A stretch of 64,000 nt of DNA from Roseovarius albus (GTDB taxonomy: Bacteria > Pseudomonadota > Alphaproteobacteria > Rhodobacterales > Rhodobacteraceae). The translations under genes were made by a program, and so were the position numbers. This document shows positions 1 through 8,389 of the stretch, piece after piece. The notes under the pieces were generated by a model. The model searched no databases. It was given only the letters and a program-made list of their open reading frames with translations, and was not told the origin of the DNA. The stretch lies in the NCBI RefSeq assembly GCF_900172335.1, contig NZ_FWFX01000001.1, positions 248,001 to 312,000 on the forward strand, read 5' to 3'. Position 1 is the first letter of the stretch, and each line of letters opens with the position of its first letter.

Positions 1-53
1 TCGCACAATTGCACTGTGTATTTTTCGGCCAAACCAACTTATAGGAGCTAACG

Positions 54-653
54 ATGCTACTTCGTTCAATTGTCGCGGCAACTGCCATTTTTACGAGTTC
101 TGCCGCCATTTCAGAAACTTACGTTCTTGATCCAAGTCACACCGAAGTGGTGTTTAGTTGGAACCATGCGGGCCTGACAACACAGCGCGGCGAGTGGACC
201 AGCGTCGCAGGCGAGATCGATTTTGATCCCGCGGATGTTATGGCCACCTCGGCTCGTGTTGAGATTGACGCCAATAGCCTGCATTCAGGGTTTGAAGCGC
301 TGGATGTTGAACTGAAAGGCGAAGGGTTCTTTGACGTCGAATCAAACCCAACCATCACTTTTACCTCGACCAGCGCAGTGCAAACCGGGGCTCAATCAAT
401 GCGTCTGAGCGGCGATTTGATGGTCAAAGGTCAGACCGTTCCTGCGGTTCTGGAAGTCAACATGACATTTCAGGGGGAGCACCCGCTGGGTGGTTTCTTT
501 GACTACTATCAGGGTGAATGGATTGGTGTTGAAGCGACGAGCTCCTTGCTGCGCAGCGAAGTGGGGGTCGGCCAGTTTGCTCCGCTGACCAGTGATGTTG
601 TTCAGCTGGAAATCTCAGCTGAGATGCGCAAGGGCGGCTGGCCTGAGCAATAA
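54..653 (+). CDS. YceI family periplasmic protein
   Basis: This 199-aa protein starts with a signal peptide of about 20 residues ending near SAAIS. The rest reads as a YceI-type lipocalin-like beta-barrel: YVLDPSHTEVVFSWNHAGLT near the N-terminus, then an FDVESNPTITFTS stretch and the GDLMVKGQTVPAVLEVN stretch typical of the family. Family members bind isoprenoid or other hydrophobic ligands in the periplasm, but the ligand here cannot be read from sequence. An AGGAG ribosome site lies just before the ATG. It is monocistronic and is followed by a terminator hairpin. Confidence 0.9.
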   Translation: MLLRSIVAATAIFTSSAAISETYVLDPSHTEVVFSWNHAGLTTQRGEWTSVAGEIDFDPADVMATSARVEIDANSLHSGFEALDVELKGEGFFDVESNPTITFTSTSAVQTGAQSMRLSGDLMVKGQTVPAVLEVNMTFQGEHPLGGFFDYYQGEWIGVEATSSLLRSEVGVGQFAPLTSDVVQLEISAEMRKGGWPEQ

Positions 654-677
654 TAATATGATCCATTGCGGATTGAA

Positions 678-709
678 GCGCGCTCTGCAAGTAACAGGGC
701 GCGTTTTTT
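678..709 (+). terminator. Rho-independent terminator after the YceI gene
   Basis: A GC-rich inverted repeat (CGCGCTCTG at 679-687 with CAGGGCGCG at 695-703, one G-U pair) is followed directly by a run of six T. It lies between two convergent genes and would end the YceI transcript. Confidence 0.8.
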
Positions 710-710
710 C

Positions 711-2105
711 TTATGAGATGGGATCGATTGGAATTGGCAAGGCGAGACCTTCTTCGATAGCTTGTGCCGCGGTGAAGCAGCGGTCTTCGTCAAAGCGGCG
801 GCCGATGATCTGAACCCCTTGAGGCAGGCCGTTCATTAATGCGGCGGGCAGGGCGACACTGGGCAGACCCAGCAGGTTGCACAGTTCGGTCAGGCGGAAA
901 GAACGGATCAGGCATTGCATGGCGTTTGGGCTGCTGATGTCATAGCCAACCTCAAAGGGTTCCAATGTCGAGACAGGACCGAGGATCAGCGGGTAACGAT
1001 CCATCAATACACTCCACTCGACAGCGATCCGGTGCCGTTCAGCGATGGCATTGCGATAGGTGACCGCATTAGGTTTGCCGTCTCCAAGGGCAGAGAGAAG
1101 CACAGTTTTGGCATCCTGTGAAAAAAGCGCGAGCATGTCGGCCAGCCCTGTGGTTTCGGTCTCGTAGAACTGCTGGATCGTGCGGTCTGCTTCTTCCATC
1201 AAAGGTGCTTCGATGTCTTCGACCATATATCCTGCTTGCGTGAGCAGGTTCGCGGCATCAGTGAGAGCTTTGGCCACCCCTGGGGCAATGCCTTCGCCAG
1301 AGGGATCCCTTACAAGCCCGACGCGATTGGCTCCATTTTGGGGGGCTGGAGGCGTTGAGGCTGGCACCCAGAGTGGATCACTCGGGTCAGATTGGCTGAG
1401 AATTCCGAGAGCTAGGCGCAGGTCGCGCACACTGCGGGCCATGGGGCCATTCACGGCAGCGATTTGATCGTAATATGTTGGAGAGTAGTCATAAATTGTC
1501 GACGTCACCCATGACACGCGCCCTGTGGTGGGGCGCAGGCCCGCGATACCGCAATTGACGGCAGGCTGTCGGGTTGAGCCGCCCATGTCGTTGCCGATAC
1601 CCAAGGGTGACATGCCGGTGGCGATGGCGGCGGCTTCGCCTCCACTGGATCCGCCGGGGGTACGTTTGCCATTCCACGGGTTCAGGGTGGGGCCGTGTAG
1701 ATCATTATCCGTGTGCCAGCGCATCCCGAAATCGGGCATGTTGGTGCGGCCAACGATGATGGCGCCGGCCTGTTTCAGATGGCGGATGATGGGGGCATCT
1801 TTGGTTGGATAAAGGTCCTTGCGGCTGACCAGCCCGTTCGTTGTGGGGGTGCCGAGGACGTCGATGTTTTCTTTCACTGTAATGGGCAGGCCGTGCAGGG
1901 CTGGAAGATCGCGAGCGGTATTGTCTGCCGCTTTAGCTGCATCCAGCGCCTGTTCGGCCAAGGTTAGGGTGATGGCATTGACCTTGCCGTTTACCGCATC
2001 GATGCGATCAAGGTGGGCCTGAACCACCTCTTGCACAGAGATTTCACGGATGCGTAGGGCGGTGGTGAGTTGGGTGGCGCTCCAGCGCCAAAATTCGTGT
2101 GACAT
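711..2105 (-). CDS. Amidase (amidase signature family)
   Basis: This 464-aa protein has the whole amidase-signature core: the catalytic Lys near residue 78 in LPITVKEN, the GGSSGGE loop at 151-157 with the cis-Ser, and the nucleophilic Ser near 177 in GGSTRQPA. These make up the Ser-cisSer-Lys triad that hydrolyses amides. Length is normal for a stand-alone amidase, and the lack of gatB/gatC neighbours argues against a GatA role. The substrate is unknown. It stands alone, convergent with the YceI gene. Confidence 0.88.
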   Translation of the reverse strand: MSHEFWRWSATQLTTALRIREISVQEVVQAHLDRIDAVNGKVNAITLTLAEQALDAAKAADNTARDLPALHGLPITVKENIDVLGTPTTNGLVSRKDLYPTKDAPIIRHLKQAGAIIVGRTNMPDFGMRWHTDNDLHGPTLNPWNGKRTPGGSSGGEAAAIATGMSPLGIGNDMGGSTRQPAVNCGIAGLRPTTGRVSWVTSTIYDYSPTYYDQIAAVNGPMARSVRDLRLALGILSQSDPSDPLWVPASTPPAPQNGANRVGLVRDPSGEGIAPGVAKALTDAANLLTQAGYMVEDIEAPLMEEADRTIQQFYETETTGLADMLALFSQDAKTVLLSALGDGKPNAVTYRNAIAERHRIAVEWSVLMDRYPLILGPVSTLEPFEVGYDISSPNAMQCLIRSFRLTELCNLLGLPSVALPAALMNGLPQGVQIIGRRFDEDRCFTAAQAIEEGLALPIPIDPIS

Positions 2106-2313
2106 TGAGTAATCCGATCACGAAGAAATGGGCAAGTCGCGCGTTCGCTGCGCGGGATGCAGACAGGCGGCTGCTGAAAAAGTGTGGGAAAACATGCATA
2201 AGCAGACGGCTCTTACGGGCCGGTCCAACAACTGATCCAGCAGTTGCCTTATGATCGGTGCATCAACATGGGATCAGCTTAGGCGTAGCAGGGCGCAAAA
2301 GCAATGTTTCGGC

Positions 2314-2568
2314 CTAATATTCCGAAAGCATGTGGCTAACGCTCGCTGTCAGGTCAAGGCGATAAGCCGCGCGCATCTGGGCGATAAAGGCAAGTGAGGC
2401 TGGGCCAAAGGGCTGTTTGCCTTCGAAATTGTGCAAAACGATGCTTTCGATCAGGTCACCCAGACCAATTTCGTGATGCGCTGCAAGGGCCTTGAGTACC
2501 TTTAAGGCCCGCTTTTCGATACGCACAACTGTTTGAACCCGTTCAATTTTTTTGCGTTCTGCGGCCAC
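2314..2568 (-). CDS. Small ribbon-helix-helix-like protein
   Basis: An 84-aa protein starting at GTG with a GAGGG ribosome site. The basic N-terminus, then a beta-strand-like VQTVVRIEKRALKVLKALA and a helix GLGDLIESIVLHNFEG, resemble ribbon-helix-helix DNA-binding proteins. This is inference from pattern. It is divergent from the gene at 2655, with a TACCATGGTA palindrome between them, which would suit a small autorepressor that also controls its neighbour. No toxin-like gene is adjacent, so an antitoxin role is not supported. Confidence 0.6.
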   Translation of the reverse strand: MAAERKKIERVQTVVRIEKRALKVLKALAAHHEIGLGDLIESIVLHNFEGKQPFGPASLAFIAQMRAAYRLDLTASVSHMLSEY

Positions 2569-2599
2569 GGCGTTGCCCTCTCACGATGTCGAGATCTGT

Positions 2600-2609
2600 T
2601 ACCATGGTA
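2600..2609. promoter_or_regulatory. Palindrome between two divergent genes
   Basis: TACCATGGTA is a perfect 10-bp palindrome between the divergent starts at 2568 and 2655, about 30 bp from the RHH-like gene and 45 bp from the other. It is a candidate operator for the RHH-like protein. Confidence 0.35.
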
Positions 2610-2654
2610 CCACTTGTGTGAACCGATATATGAATCCGAAAAAAGGAATGTAAA

Positions 2655-3044
2655 ATGCCTGAGCGATACGAGATGCTGACGAAAGCGTTTGAAAGCCTGT
2701 CGATTGAACCCACAGAATTTGGTCATGTGGATCACGTCGGCGTGGCTTTTCTGTTGCTACGGAAATACGACATTCTGAAAGCGACCTGTGTCTATTGCGA
2801 GACAATCAACACGATTGCGACACGAGTTGGCGCAGCGCGCATATTCAATGTGACCACCACATTGGCGTTTCTAAGCATCATTGCAGAGCGGCTGCAAAGT
2901 GATGACTATGTGGATGCAGAGGCGTTTATCGCGCGCAATCAGGATTTGATTATGCAGAATCCGTTGAAATCGCATTACTCAATGAAGTGGCTGCAAAGCG
3001 GTCAGGCGCGCACAAGATTCCTGTTGCCCGATCTTGCTGCGTAG
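2655..3044 (+). CDS. Conserved hypothetical protein
   Basis: A 129-aa soluble, mostly helical protein with an AAAAGGA ribosome site before the ATG. Key patterns are FGHVDHVGVAFLLLRKY near residue 22, a later TTTLAFLSIIAERL helix and a C-terminal HYSMKWLQSGQARTRFLLPD. I recognise the layout (an early His-x-x-His helix, a T-x-T helix, then YS...L.S..AR..F..PDL) as a recurring uncharacterised family, but I know of no function. It is divergent from the RHH-like gene, which may regulate it. Confidence 0.7.
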   Translation: MPERYEMLTKAFESLSIEPTEFGHVDHVGVAFLLLRKYDILKATCVYCETINTIATRVGAARIFNVTTTLAFLSIIAERLQSDDYVDAEAFIARNQDLIMQNPLKSHYSMKWLQSGQARTRFLLPDLAA

Positions 3045-3059
3045 CAGTTTGCGAAAAGC

Positions 3060-3512
3060 TTAGTTGGCTTTGCGACCTGGAACAAAGGGCAGCGGGGCTA
3101 CAGGCACGCCGTCTTCGATCAGCTTTTTGGCCTCTTCCGGCTTTGCCTCACCGTAAATTGCGCGTTCAGGTGCAATTCCATCGTGCATGTCGCGGGCTTC
3201 GCGGGCGAAGTTCATGCCGACATATTCGGAGTTGTCCTCGACCTGCTTTTTGAGTTTGGCGAGGGCCTGTTCGGCAGCAGACGGTTCTAACATACCAGCA
3301 GGAACCGAGGTTGGTGCGTCTACTGAAGGAACGGCGGATTTGGAGCGGCTTGCCTGCACCCGCGGAGCCATGATGGCCTTTTCCACTTTCCCCGATCCAC
3401 AGACCGCACAGGTGACCATTCCTGCGGCCTTGAGCTTGTCAAAGGCACCGGCAGATTGAAACCAGCTGTCAAAACGGTGGTCCTGATCACATTTGAGCGT
3501 GAACTGAATCAT
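3060..3512 (-). CDS. DUF1178 family protein
   Basis: A 150-aa protein beginning MIQFTLKCDQDHRFDSWF, the hallmark N-terminus of DUF1178. A later TCAVCGSGKVEKAIMAPRV gives a CxxC; with the early Cys this may form a zinc-ribbon-like knuckle. The C-terminus contains the GIAPERAIYGEAKPEEAKKL stretch typical of the family. The reading frame extends 19 codons upstream, but family similarity starts at the Met at 3512. The function is unknown. Confidence 0.85.
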   Translation of the reverse strand: MIQFTLKCDQDHRFDSWFQSAGAFDKLKAAGMVTCAVCGSGKVEKAIMAPRVQASRSKSAVPSVDAPTSVPAGMLEPSAAEQALAKLKKQVEDNSEYVGMNFAREARDMHDGIAPERAIYGEAKPEEAKKLIEDGVPVAPLPFVPGRKAN

Positions 3513-3642
3513 CAAAGGCTCCGGGTTGGTGGGCTGCATGATACTTAAGCTATGCGGGTTTAAGATCAAGTGAAATCATGTCACAGGGCCGCTTGGTGTT
3601 GCAGGCTTGCGCGGGGGCGGGACATGCTGGATACTTCGCGGA

Positions 3643-4401
3643 ATGAGATCGATTTTTTCCCATATTGCAGCAGTTTGCACGCTGTTCTGGCCTACTTGGG
3701 TTGTGGCGCAGCCGGATGTGACGGTGTTCGCAGCGGCCTCTTTGCGCGACGCATTAGAAGAGGCGGTGGCTGGCTATGAGGGACAGGTTGTGGTGTCTTA
3801 TGGCGGATCGGGTCAGATTGCGCGGCAGGTGGCACAGGGGGCCCCGGCGGATTTGATCATTCTCGCCAATGAGGCGTGGGTGGATTGGCTGGAAGAGCGT
3901 GAAGCGCTGGTGGCGCAGAGCCGGAACGACTTGGTGGGCAATCGCTTGGTTCTGGTTGGCCCCAGTGGGAGTGCGCCCCTGTCAGAGCCTACAAAAGAAG
4001 CCTTGTTCGAGCGGCTGGATGGCGGGCGTCTAGCAATTGGGCAGGTTGATGGGGTTCCTGCCGGGATTTATGGCCGCCAATGGTTAGAGGCGGTGGAACT
4101 GTGGTCTGTGTTTACCCCGCATCTGGCGCAGGCTGAAAATGTGCGCGCGGCCCTGTTATGGGTGGCGCGGGAAGAAGCGCCATTGGGCATTGTCTACGCC
4201 AGCGATGCGCAGGCTGAGGCATCAGTTGATGTGCTTTATGACATCCCTTCTAACCTGCATGATGAGATCGTCTATCCGATGGCCATGGTTGCGGGGCGCG
4301 AGAATACGCAGGCTGAGAGATTTGCGCTTTATCTGTACTCGCCCGCTGTGCAGGACATTTTTTTGCAGCAAGGCTTCATGGCCTTGGAGACTGAACAATG
4401 A
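3643..4401 (+). CDS. modA: Molybdate ABC transporter substrate-binding protein
   Basis: The periplasmic molybdate-binding protein of the ModABC importer, 252 aa. A signal peptide (hydrophobic stretch FSHIAAVCTLFWPTWVVA) is followed by VTVFAAASLRDALEEA, the ModA ligand-loop signature, then SYGGSGQIARQVAQGAPADL. A TTG 12 codons upstream is in frame, but the ATG at 3643 places the signal peptide correctly. The stop overlaps the modB start by 4 bp, so translation is probably coupled. Imported molybdate feeds molybdenum-cofactor enzymes. Confidence 0.93.
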   Translation: MRSIFSHIAAVCTLFWPTWVVAQPDVTVFAAASLRDALEEAVAGYEGQVVVSYGGSGQIARQVAQGAPADLIILANEAWVDWLEEREALVAQSRNDLVGNRLVLVGPSGSAPLSEPTKEALFERLDGGRLAIGQVDGVPAGIYGRQWLEAVELWSVFTPHLAQAENVRAALLWVAREEAPLGIVYASDAQAEASVDVLYDIPSNLHDEIVYPMAMVAGRENTQAERFALYLYSPAVQDIFLQQGFMALETEQ

Positions 4402-5087
4402 ACCTGCGCCCCGAAGAATGGGATGCCTTGTTGTTGTCACTCAAGGTTTCGGTCTGGGCTGTGGTGATCAGCCTACCGCTGGCTTTGCTGGTGGCGTGGC
4501 TGCTGGCGCGACGAGAGTTTCCGGGTAAGGCATTGCTGAGCGCGCTGGTGCATTTGCCTTTGGTCTTGCCGCCGGTGGTGACTGGTTATCTGCTGTTGTT
4601 GGCTTTTGGGCGCAACGGGGTGTTTGGCAAAGTGTTGGCCGACTGGGGGATCACGTTGGCGTTTCACTGGACTGGAGCGGCCTTGGCGGCTGCGATCATG
4701 GGGTTTCCCTTGGTGGTGCGTGCCATACGGCTTGCGATCGAGGCCGTGGATCCGAAGTTGGAACAAGCGGCGGAGACCTTGGGGGCAGGGCGTTTGCATG
4801 TCTTTGCTTTGGTGACACTGCCGTTGATACTGCCCGGGATTCTGGCGGGCGTTGTTTTGGGGTTTGCCAAGGCCATGGGGGAATTTGGTGCCACAATTAC
4901 CTTTGTAGCGAATATCCCGGGCCAGACGCAGACCTTGCCCTCGGCGATCTATGCGCTGTTGCAGGTGCCCGGTGGGGAGGCGGCAGCATTGCGGCTGGGG
5001 ATCTTGTCGCTGGTGGTAGCGATTGGCGCTGTGCTGCTGTCTGAATGGCTGGCGCGGCGCGTGGCGGAAAGGATTGGTCGGAAATGA
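4398..5087 (+). CDS. modB: Molybdate ABC transporter permease
   Basis: A 229-aa inner-membrane permease with about five transmembrane helices and the MetI-like coupling motif EQAAETLGAGRLHVFALVTL near residues 118-140, which docks on the ATPase. LPLVLPPVVTGYLLLLAFG and the late MGEFGATITFVANIPG stretch are characteristic of ModB. It overlaps modA and modC by 4 bp each (ATGA), so the three genes form one operon. Confidence 0.93.
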   Translation: MNLRPEEWDALLLSLKVSVWAVVISLPLALLVAWLLARREFPGKALLSALVHLPLVLPPVVTGYLLLLAFGRNGVFGKVLADWGITLAFHWTGAALAAAIMGFPLVVRAIRLAIEAVDPKLEQAAETLGAGRLHVFALVTLPLILPGILAGVVLGFAKAMGEFGATITFVANIPGQTQTLPSAIYALLQVPGGEAAALRLGILSLVVAIGAVLLSEWLARRVAERIGRK

Positions 5088-6172
5088 GCCTGTCTGTTTC
5101 GCTGTCGCATCGATATGGGGATTTTCACCTTGATCTGGCGTTCGAAGCCGGGCCCGGCGTAACCGCGATCTTTGGGCCGTCAGGGGCAGGAAAATCGACG
5201 GTAGCGCAGGCTATTGCCGGACTACTTAAACCAGATATGGGGCGCATTGCCCTGAATGAGCGAGTGTTGGTGGATGAAAGGACCTTTGTCTCCGCATCCA
5301 AACGGCGCGTTGGCTATGTGTTTCAGGACGGACGCCTTTTCCCGCATATGAACGTGGCAAAGAACCTGCGGTTTGGGGCACGGTTTGCGCCAAGCGCGCA
5401 TGACGTTTCTGAGGAAGGCAAGATCATTGAACTGCTAGGGTTGCAGGCGCTGCAGGAGCGGCGACCGCACCAGTTGTCGGGTGGAGAAAAGCAACGGGTA
5501 GCCTTGGCGCGGGCACTGTTGTCGCAGCCTGAATTGTTATTGTTGGATGAGCCATTGTCCGCTTTGGATGAACCGCGCAAAGAGGCAATCCTGCCCTATC
5601 TGGAACGGTTGCGTGATCAGGTTAACGTTCCGATCATCTATATCAGCCATTCCGTGGCTGAAGTGGCAAGATTGGCAGATCAACTGGTCATCCTTAAAGC
5701 GGGGCAAAAGGTTGCTGATGGGGCGGTGGAGATCGTGCTAAGCGACCCGGCGGCGCTTCCATTTGTGGGCGTGCGTCAGGCAGGGTCGGTTCTGCGAGCG
5801 CGGGTCGAGGAACATGGCTGTGATGGGTTGAGCCAACTTTCCGTTTCAGGTGGGGTACTGCATCTGCCTGGCATCTCGGCCCCGGTCGGGGCGCAACTGC
5901 GTGTTCGCATTTTGGCACAGGACGTTTTGATTTCATTGGAAGAGCCGCACGGTCTGTCATCGCGCAATGTAGTGCCGGTGGAAATCAGCGCATTACGGCG
6001 CGGGGATGGCCCGGGCGTGGCGGTGCAAATGATAGCGGGGCAGGATCGGCTGTTAGCGCGGATCACAGCCCGGGCGGCCGAGGAATTGGCGTTGCGACCG
6101 GGTTTGCGCTGTTTTGCGATTCTCAAGGCGACGGCCGTGCCCAGAGCGAGTATTTCACAAGGCGGCCACTGA
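5084..6172 (+). CDS. modC: Molybdate ABC transporter ATPase
   Basis: A 362-aa ATPase: Walker A GPSGAGKST, Q-loop VFQDGRLFPHM, signature LSGGEKQRVALARAL and Walker B LLLLDEPLSALD, followed by a C-terminal TOBE (molybdate-binding) domain from about residue 290. FQDGRLFPHM is typical of ModC. The start at 5084 overlaps the modB stop; an upstream ATG at 5045 lies inside modB and is not needed. No ModE-type regulator is seen nearby. Confidence 0.93.
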   Translation: MSLSVSLSHRYGDFHLDLAFEAGPGVTAIFGPSGAGKSTVAQAIAGLLKPDMGRIALNERVLVDERTFVSASKRRVGYVFQDGRLFPHMNVAKNLRFGARFAPSAHDVSEEGKIIELLGLQALQERRPHQLSGGEKQRVALARALLSQPELLLLDEPLSALDEPRKEAILPYLERLRDQVNVPIIYISHSVAEVARLADQLVILKAGQKVADGAVEIVLSDPAALPFVGVRQAGSVLRARVEEHGCDGLSQLSVSGGVLHLPGISAPVGAQLRVRILAQDVLISLEEPHGLSSRNVVPVEISALRRGDGPGVAVQMIAGQDRLLARITARAAEELALRPGLRCFAILKATAVPRASISQGGH

Positions 6173-6200
6173 AAAATTTCAAAAAAAATTCGAATTTGGC

Positions 6201-6226
6201 TTGACCAAATTTGGTTAAGATCTTAA
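6201..6226. promoter_or_regulatory. Two overlapping palindromes upstream of the hemP operon
   Basis: TTGACCAAATTTGGTTAA (6201-6218) is an inverted repeat with a single imperfect position pair. It runs into TTAAGATCTTAA (6215-6226), a perfect palindrome. Both lie in an AT-rich 215-bp gap between modC and the micro-gene at 6388. A TGAC/GTCA pair follows at 6298-6301 and 6318-6321. The arrangement suggests operators of an iron-responsive regulator, but I cannot match it to a specific consensus. Confidence 0.45.
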
Positions 6227-6387
6227 TGCGATTATGATGAGTAATGATATAACATAACATAAATAAAGTGCTGAATTTATGTTGTAAATTTCCCCATTGA
6301 CAAAACTTAGTAAAATAGTCAGAAAAAGGAGGCCTAGCCAAGACACCAGATAAGCCCGGCGAAATTGAGAACACTTGGAGTGACAGG

Positions 6388-6531
6388 ATGCCTGTTACAG
6401 CGATCAATCGGGCGGCGCTTGCGCCATCACAGGATGCGCGCGCCGAGCTTCTAGCCGCGGCACTGCGGGGGGAACTCCCTGTTGATGCGATGCTTGAAAC
6501 TTCGCTGCGATATCTGGAGGAACTGAAATGA
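6388..6531 (+). CDS. 47-residue protein upstream of hemP
   Basis: A short gene with a GGAG ribosome site 8 bp before the ATG. The product starts MPVTAINRAALAPSQ and ends with helix-prone residues AMLETSLRYLEELK. Its stop overlaps the hemP ATG (ATGA), and hemP in turn overlaps the next gene, so three genes are translationally coupled. No family is recognised. The coupling and codon use support a real small protein, possibly one acting with HemP or setting its translation. Confidence 0.6.
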   Translation: MPVTAINRAALAPSQDARAELLAAALRGELPVDAMLETSLRYLEELK

Positions 6532-6692
6532 TTAGAGCACAAACCAAAGCTGAGCCGGAGCTGACGCCGGAAATCGCCATTCACGACGCACGGGTTTTGA
6601 CCGGCGGTGCAGCGACCACCAACATCGTTCTGGATGGTCAGATTTACACATTGCGGATCACCCGCGCAGGCAAGTTGATTTTGACAAAATGA
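6528..6692 (+). CDS. hemP: Haemin uptake protein HemP
   Basis: A 54-aa protein whose C-terminal half, IVLDGQIYTLRITRAGKLIL followed by TK, is the diagnostic HemP signature. HemP proteins occur next to haemin or iron uptake genes and are reported to promote haemin-uptake gene expression; their mechanism is not settled. Here there is no adjacent TonB receptor. It overlaps both neighbours by 4 bp. The palindromes upstream of the operon fit iron-dependent control (inference). Confidence 0.85.
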   Translation: MIRAQTKAEPELTPEIAIHDARVLTGGAATTNIVLDGQIYTLRITRAGKLILTK

Positions 6693-7162
6693 AACATGAT
6701 CACGGAATGTTTGGCGGCCTGACGGTCTCGTCGGTCGACGTTATGCCCGCGCCAGAAGCGTTTCTGGTTGGCTGTTTGCGCGAGTGGTGTGACAGCCGTT
6801 CGGGGCCAGCAGGTGTGCGAGAACGGCTGGCCGAACGCATGGGGGACACGCAGGGCGCAATTTGCTACTCGGCGATGGAAGATATGTTTTCTGTTCTGTT
6901 TCGTCATAGCCGCCGTCGGCTGGTGCGGCACGACCGGGAATGCAAGTGTGTCGGCGCCGACGAGGCTATTCTAGCGCATTTTGTGAGTACGGCAGCGACG
7001 GGCGCACGTGAGGATGCAATGCTGCTGGCGTCACTGCTGATCGAACCCACGATGATGATGTCGTTAACAGAATCTGCAAGTCAGGTCGGATTGCACTTGC
7101 GTCGCGCAGAGCTCCGCAATATGGGGGGATTCCCAGAGCCCGTTAGCGCAACGAGGCACTGA
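6689..7162 (+). CDS. Hypothetical protein in the hemP operon
   Basis: A 157-aa soluble protein whose ATG overlaps the hemP stop. It has four Cys residues, including a CKC pair in HDRECKCVGADEAILAHFV, and a helical EDAMLLASLLIEP segment near residue 110. No family could be named. Its position between hemP and an outer-membrane protein gene suggests a part in haem or iron handling, but nothing in the sequence shows metal or haem binding beyond the His and Cys residues. Confidence 0.7.
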   Translation: MKHDHGMFGGLTVSSVDVMPAPEAFLVGCLREWCDSRSGPAGVRERLAERMGDTQGAICYSAMEDMFSVLFRHSRRRLVRHDRECKCVGADEAILAHFVSTAATGAREDAMLLASLLIEPTMMMSLTESASQVGLHLRRAELRNMGGFPEPVSATRH

Positions 7163-7290
7163 TTCACTGTGTGAAAACAATGGCATAACCTCTGACTGTT
7201 TCGCGGTCAGGGGCTTGTTCGATCTGACGCTTGCCGCGGGATCTGCGCTGAACATCAAACATAAATGAAGTAAACCTAAACGAGGGAAAA

Positions 7291-8316
7291 ATGACTAAAT
7301 TCTTGCTTATTGCAGGGGGCGCGGCACTGGGCCTGACAGCGACAACTGCGAACGCTTTTGAGACCGGACGCTTGTCGGGATATCTTTCGATTGAGATCGA
7401 AAATGACTGGACCTTTGATTCATCGGATCCAGCTGCAGAAATCAGTGACACCTACACGACGATTGAAAGCGGTTTGTCGTTCGATTTTGGTGCGGGCTTC
7501 GCCCTGAATTCAACTCTGGTTTTCGAGCCAATCCGAGACGCAGAAGATGACCGCTTCTTTGAGGATGAAGGGCTGTACGCAGAAGAATTGTTCTTCTCGA
7601 AGGAACTGGGCACAGCGGAACTGAAACTGGGCAAATTTAACCCTGAGTTTGGATTTGCATGGGATGTGGCCCCAGGTATCTTTGGCGCAGATTTTGCTGA
7701 AGACTACGAAGTTACTGAGCGGATCGGTGGTGCGCTTTCTGTTCCATTCTCAGCCGCCGGTGGCGAGCATTCTTTCTCGGTCGGCGTGTTCAACGCAGAC
7801 CGCTCGATTCTGAGCAACTCACTAGGAGCGCGTCGTGGTCAGACAAGCCTGGGCAGTGGCGGCGTCTCAAACACCAACGGTGCTGAATCTTGGACGGCGA
7901 ACCTCTCGGGCGAATTCTCTAGCACGGTTTACACATTGGGAGTTCAGCACCAAGCGGCGGGTGAAGGCGACACGACTGATCAGGATGGGGCTGTTCTTGG
8001 CGTGATTCAAACCGTCGAAACAGGGTCAACCGCACTGGAACTGCTTGCTGAGGTTGTGTACTTCAATCACTACGATGGTGGTACAGAATCCGCTACATAC
8101 CTGAACCTTGGTGTGTCTGCTCCAGTTGGTCCAGTGACACTAGCGGGCGTTTATGGGCTGCGTGACATTGAAGGCGCATCTGCTGACAATCTGTTTACAG
8201 TTTCGGCCGAGATGGAGCTGTTCGGCGGTATCACCGGAGGGTTGGCCTATCGTTATGGCGACGAAGAAGGTGTCGACAGCCATACTCTCGGCACACTTCT
8301 GGCCTACGAATTCTAA
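7291..8316 (+). CDS. Outer-membrane beta-barrel (porin-like) protein
   Basis: A 341-aa protein with a clear signal peptide (ending TTANA|FE) and alternating amphipathic strands throughout. It ends in LLAYEF, the terminal aromatic expected of an outer-membrane barrel recognised by the Bam machinery. It is acidic and rich in Gly/Asp, as porins of marine alphaproteobacteria often are. It may be cotranscribed with the hemP operon 130 bp upstream, which would make it an iron- or haem-linked pore, but the spacing also allows its own promoter. Substrate unknown. Confidence 0.75.
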   Translation: MTKFLLIAGGAALGLTATTANAFETGRLSGYLSIEIENDWTFDSSDPAAEISDTYTTIESGLSFDFGAGFALNSTLVFEPIRDAEDDRFFEDEGLYAEELFFSKELGTAELKLGKFNPEFGFAWDVAPGIFGADFAEDYEVTERIGGALSVPFSAAGGEHSFSVGVFNADRSILSNSLGARRGQTSLGSGGVSNTNGAESWTANLSGEFSSTVYTLGVQHQAAGEGDTTDQDGAVLGVIQTVETGSTALELLAEVVYFNHYDGGTESATYLNLGVSAPVGPVTLAGVYGLRDIEGASADNLFTVSAEMELFGGITGGLAYRYGDEEGVDSHTLGTLLAYEF

Positions 8317-8340
8317 AGAGCAGTTGATTCGACCGTCGAT

Positions 8341-8366
8341 TCGGTGGTGTGTGTCCCCACCACCGA
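8341..8366. terminator. Hairpin between convergent genes
   Basis: TCGGTGGTG (8341-8349) pairs exactly with CACCACCGA (8358-8366) around an 8-nt loop. There is no T-run, but its place between the porin gene and the convergent kinase gene suggests transcript termination or 3'-end protection. Confidence 0.5.
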
Positions 8367-8389
8367 TGAGCAGCTAGATGAAAATAAAG

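Noticed and set aside
2229-2246. CAACTG/CAGTTG inverted repeat between the amidase and RHH-like genes
   Set aside because: Six-bp arms without a T-run; too weak to call a terminator or operator.
6123-6584. 153-codon ORF on the minus strand over the hemP upstream region
   Set aside because: It is antisense to the end of modC and to the 47-aa and hemP genes, has Ser/Arg-rich shadow composition and lacks any family pattern.
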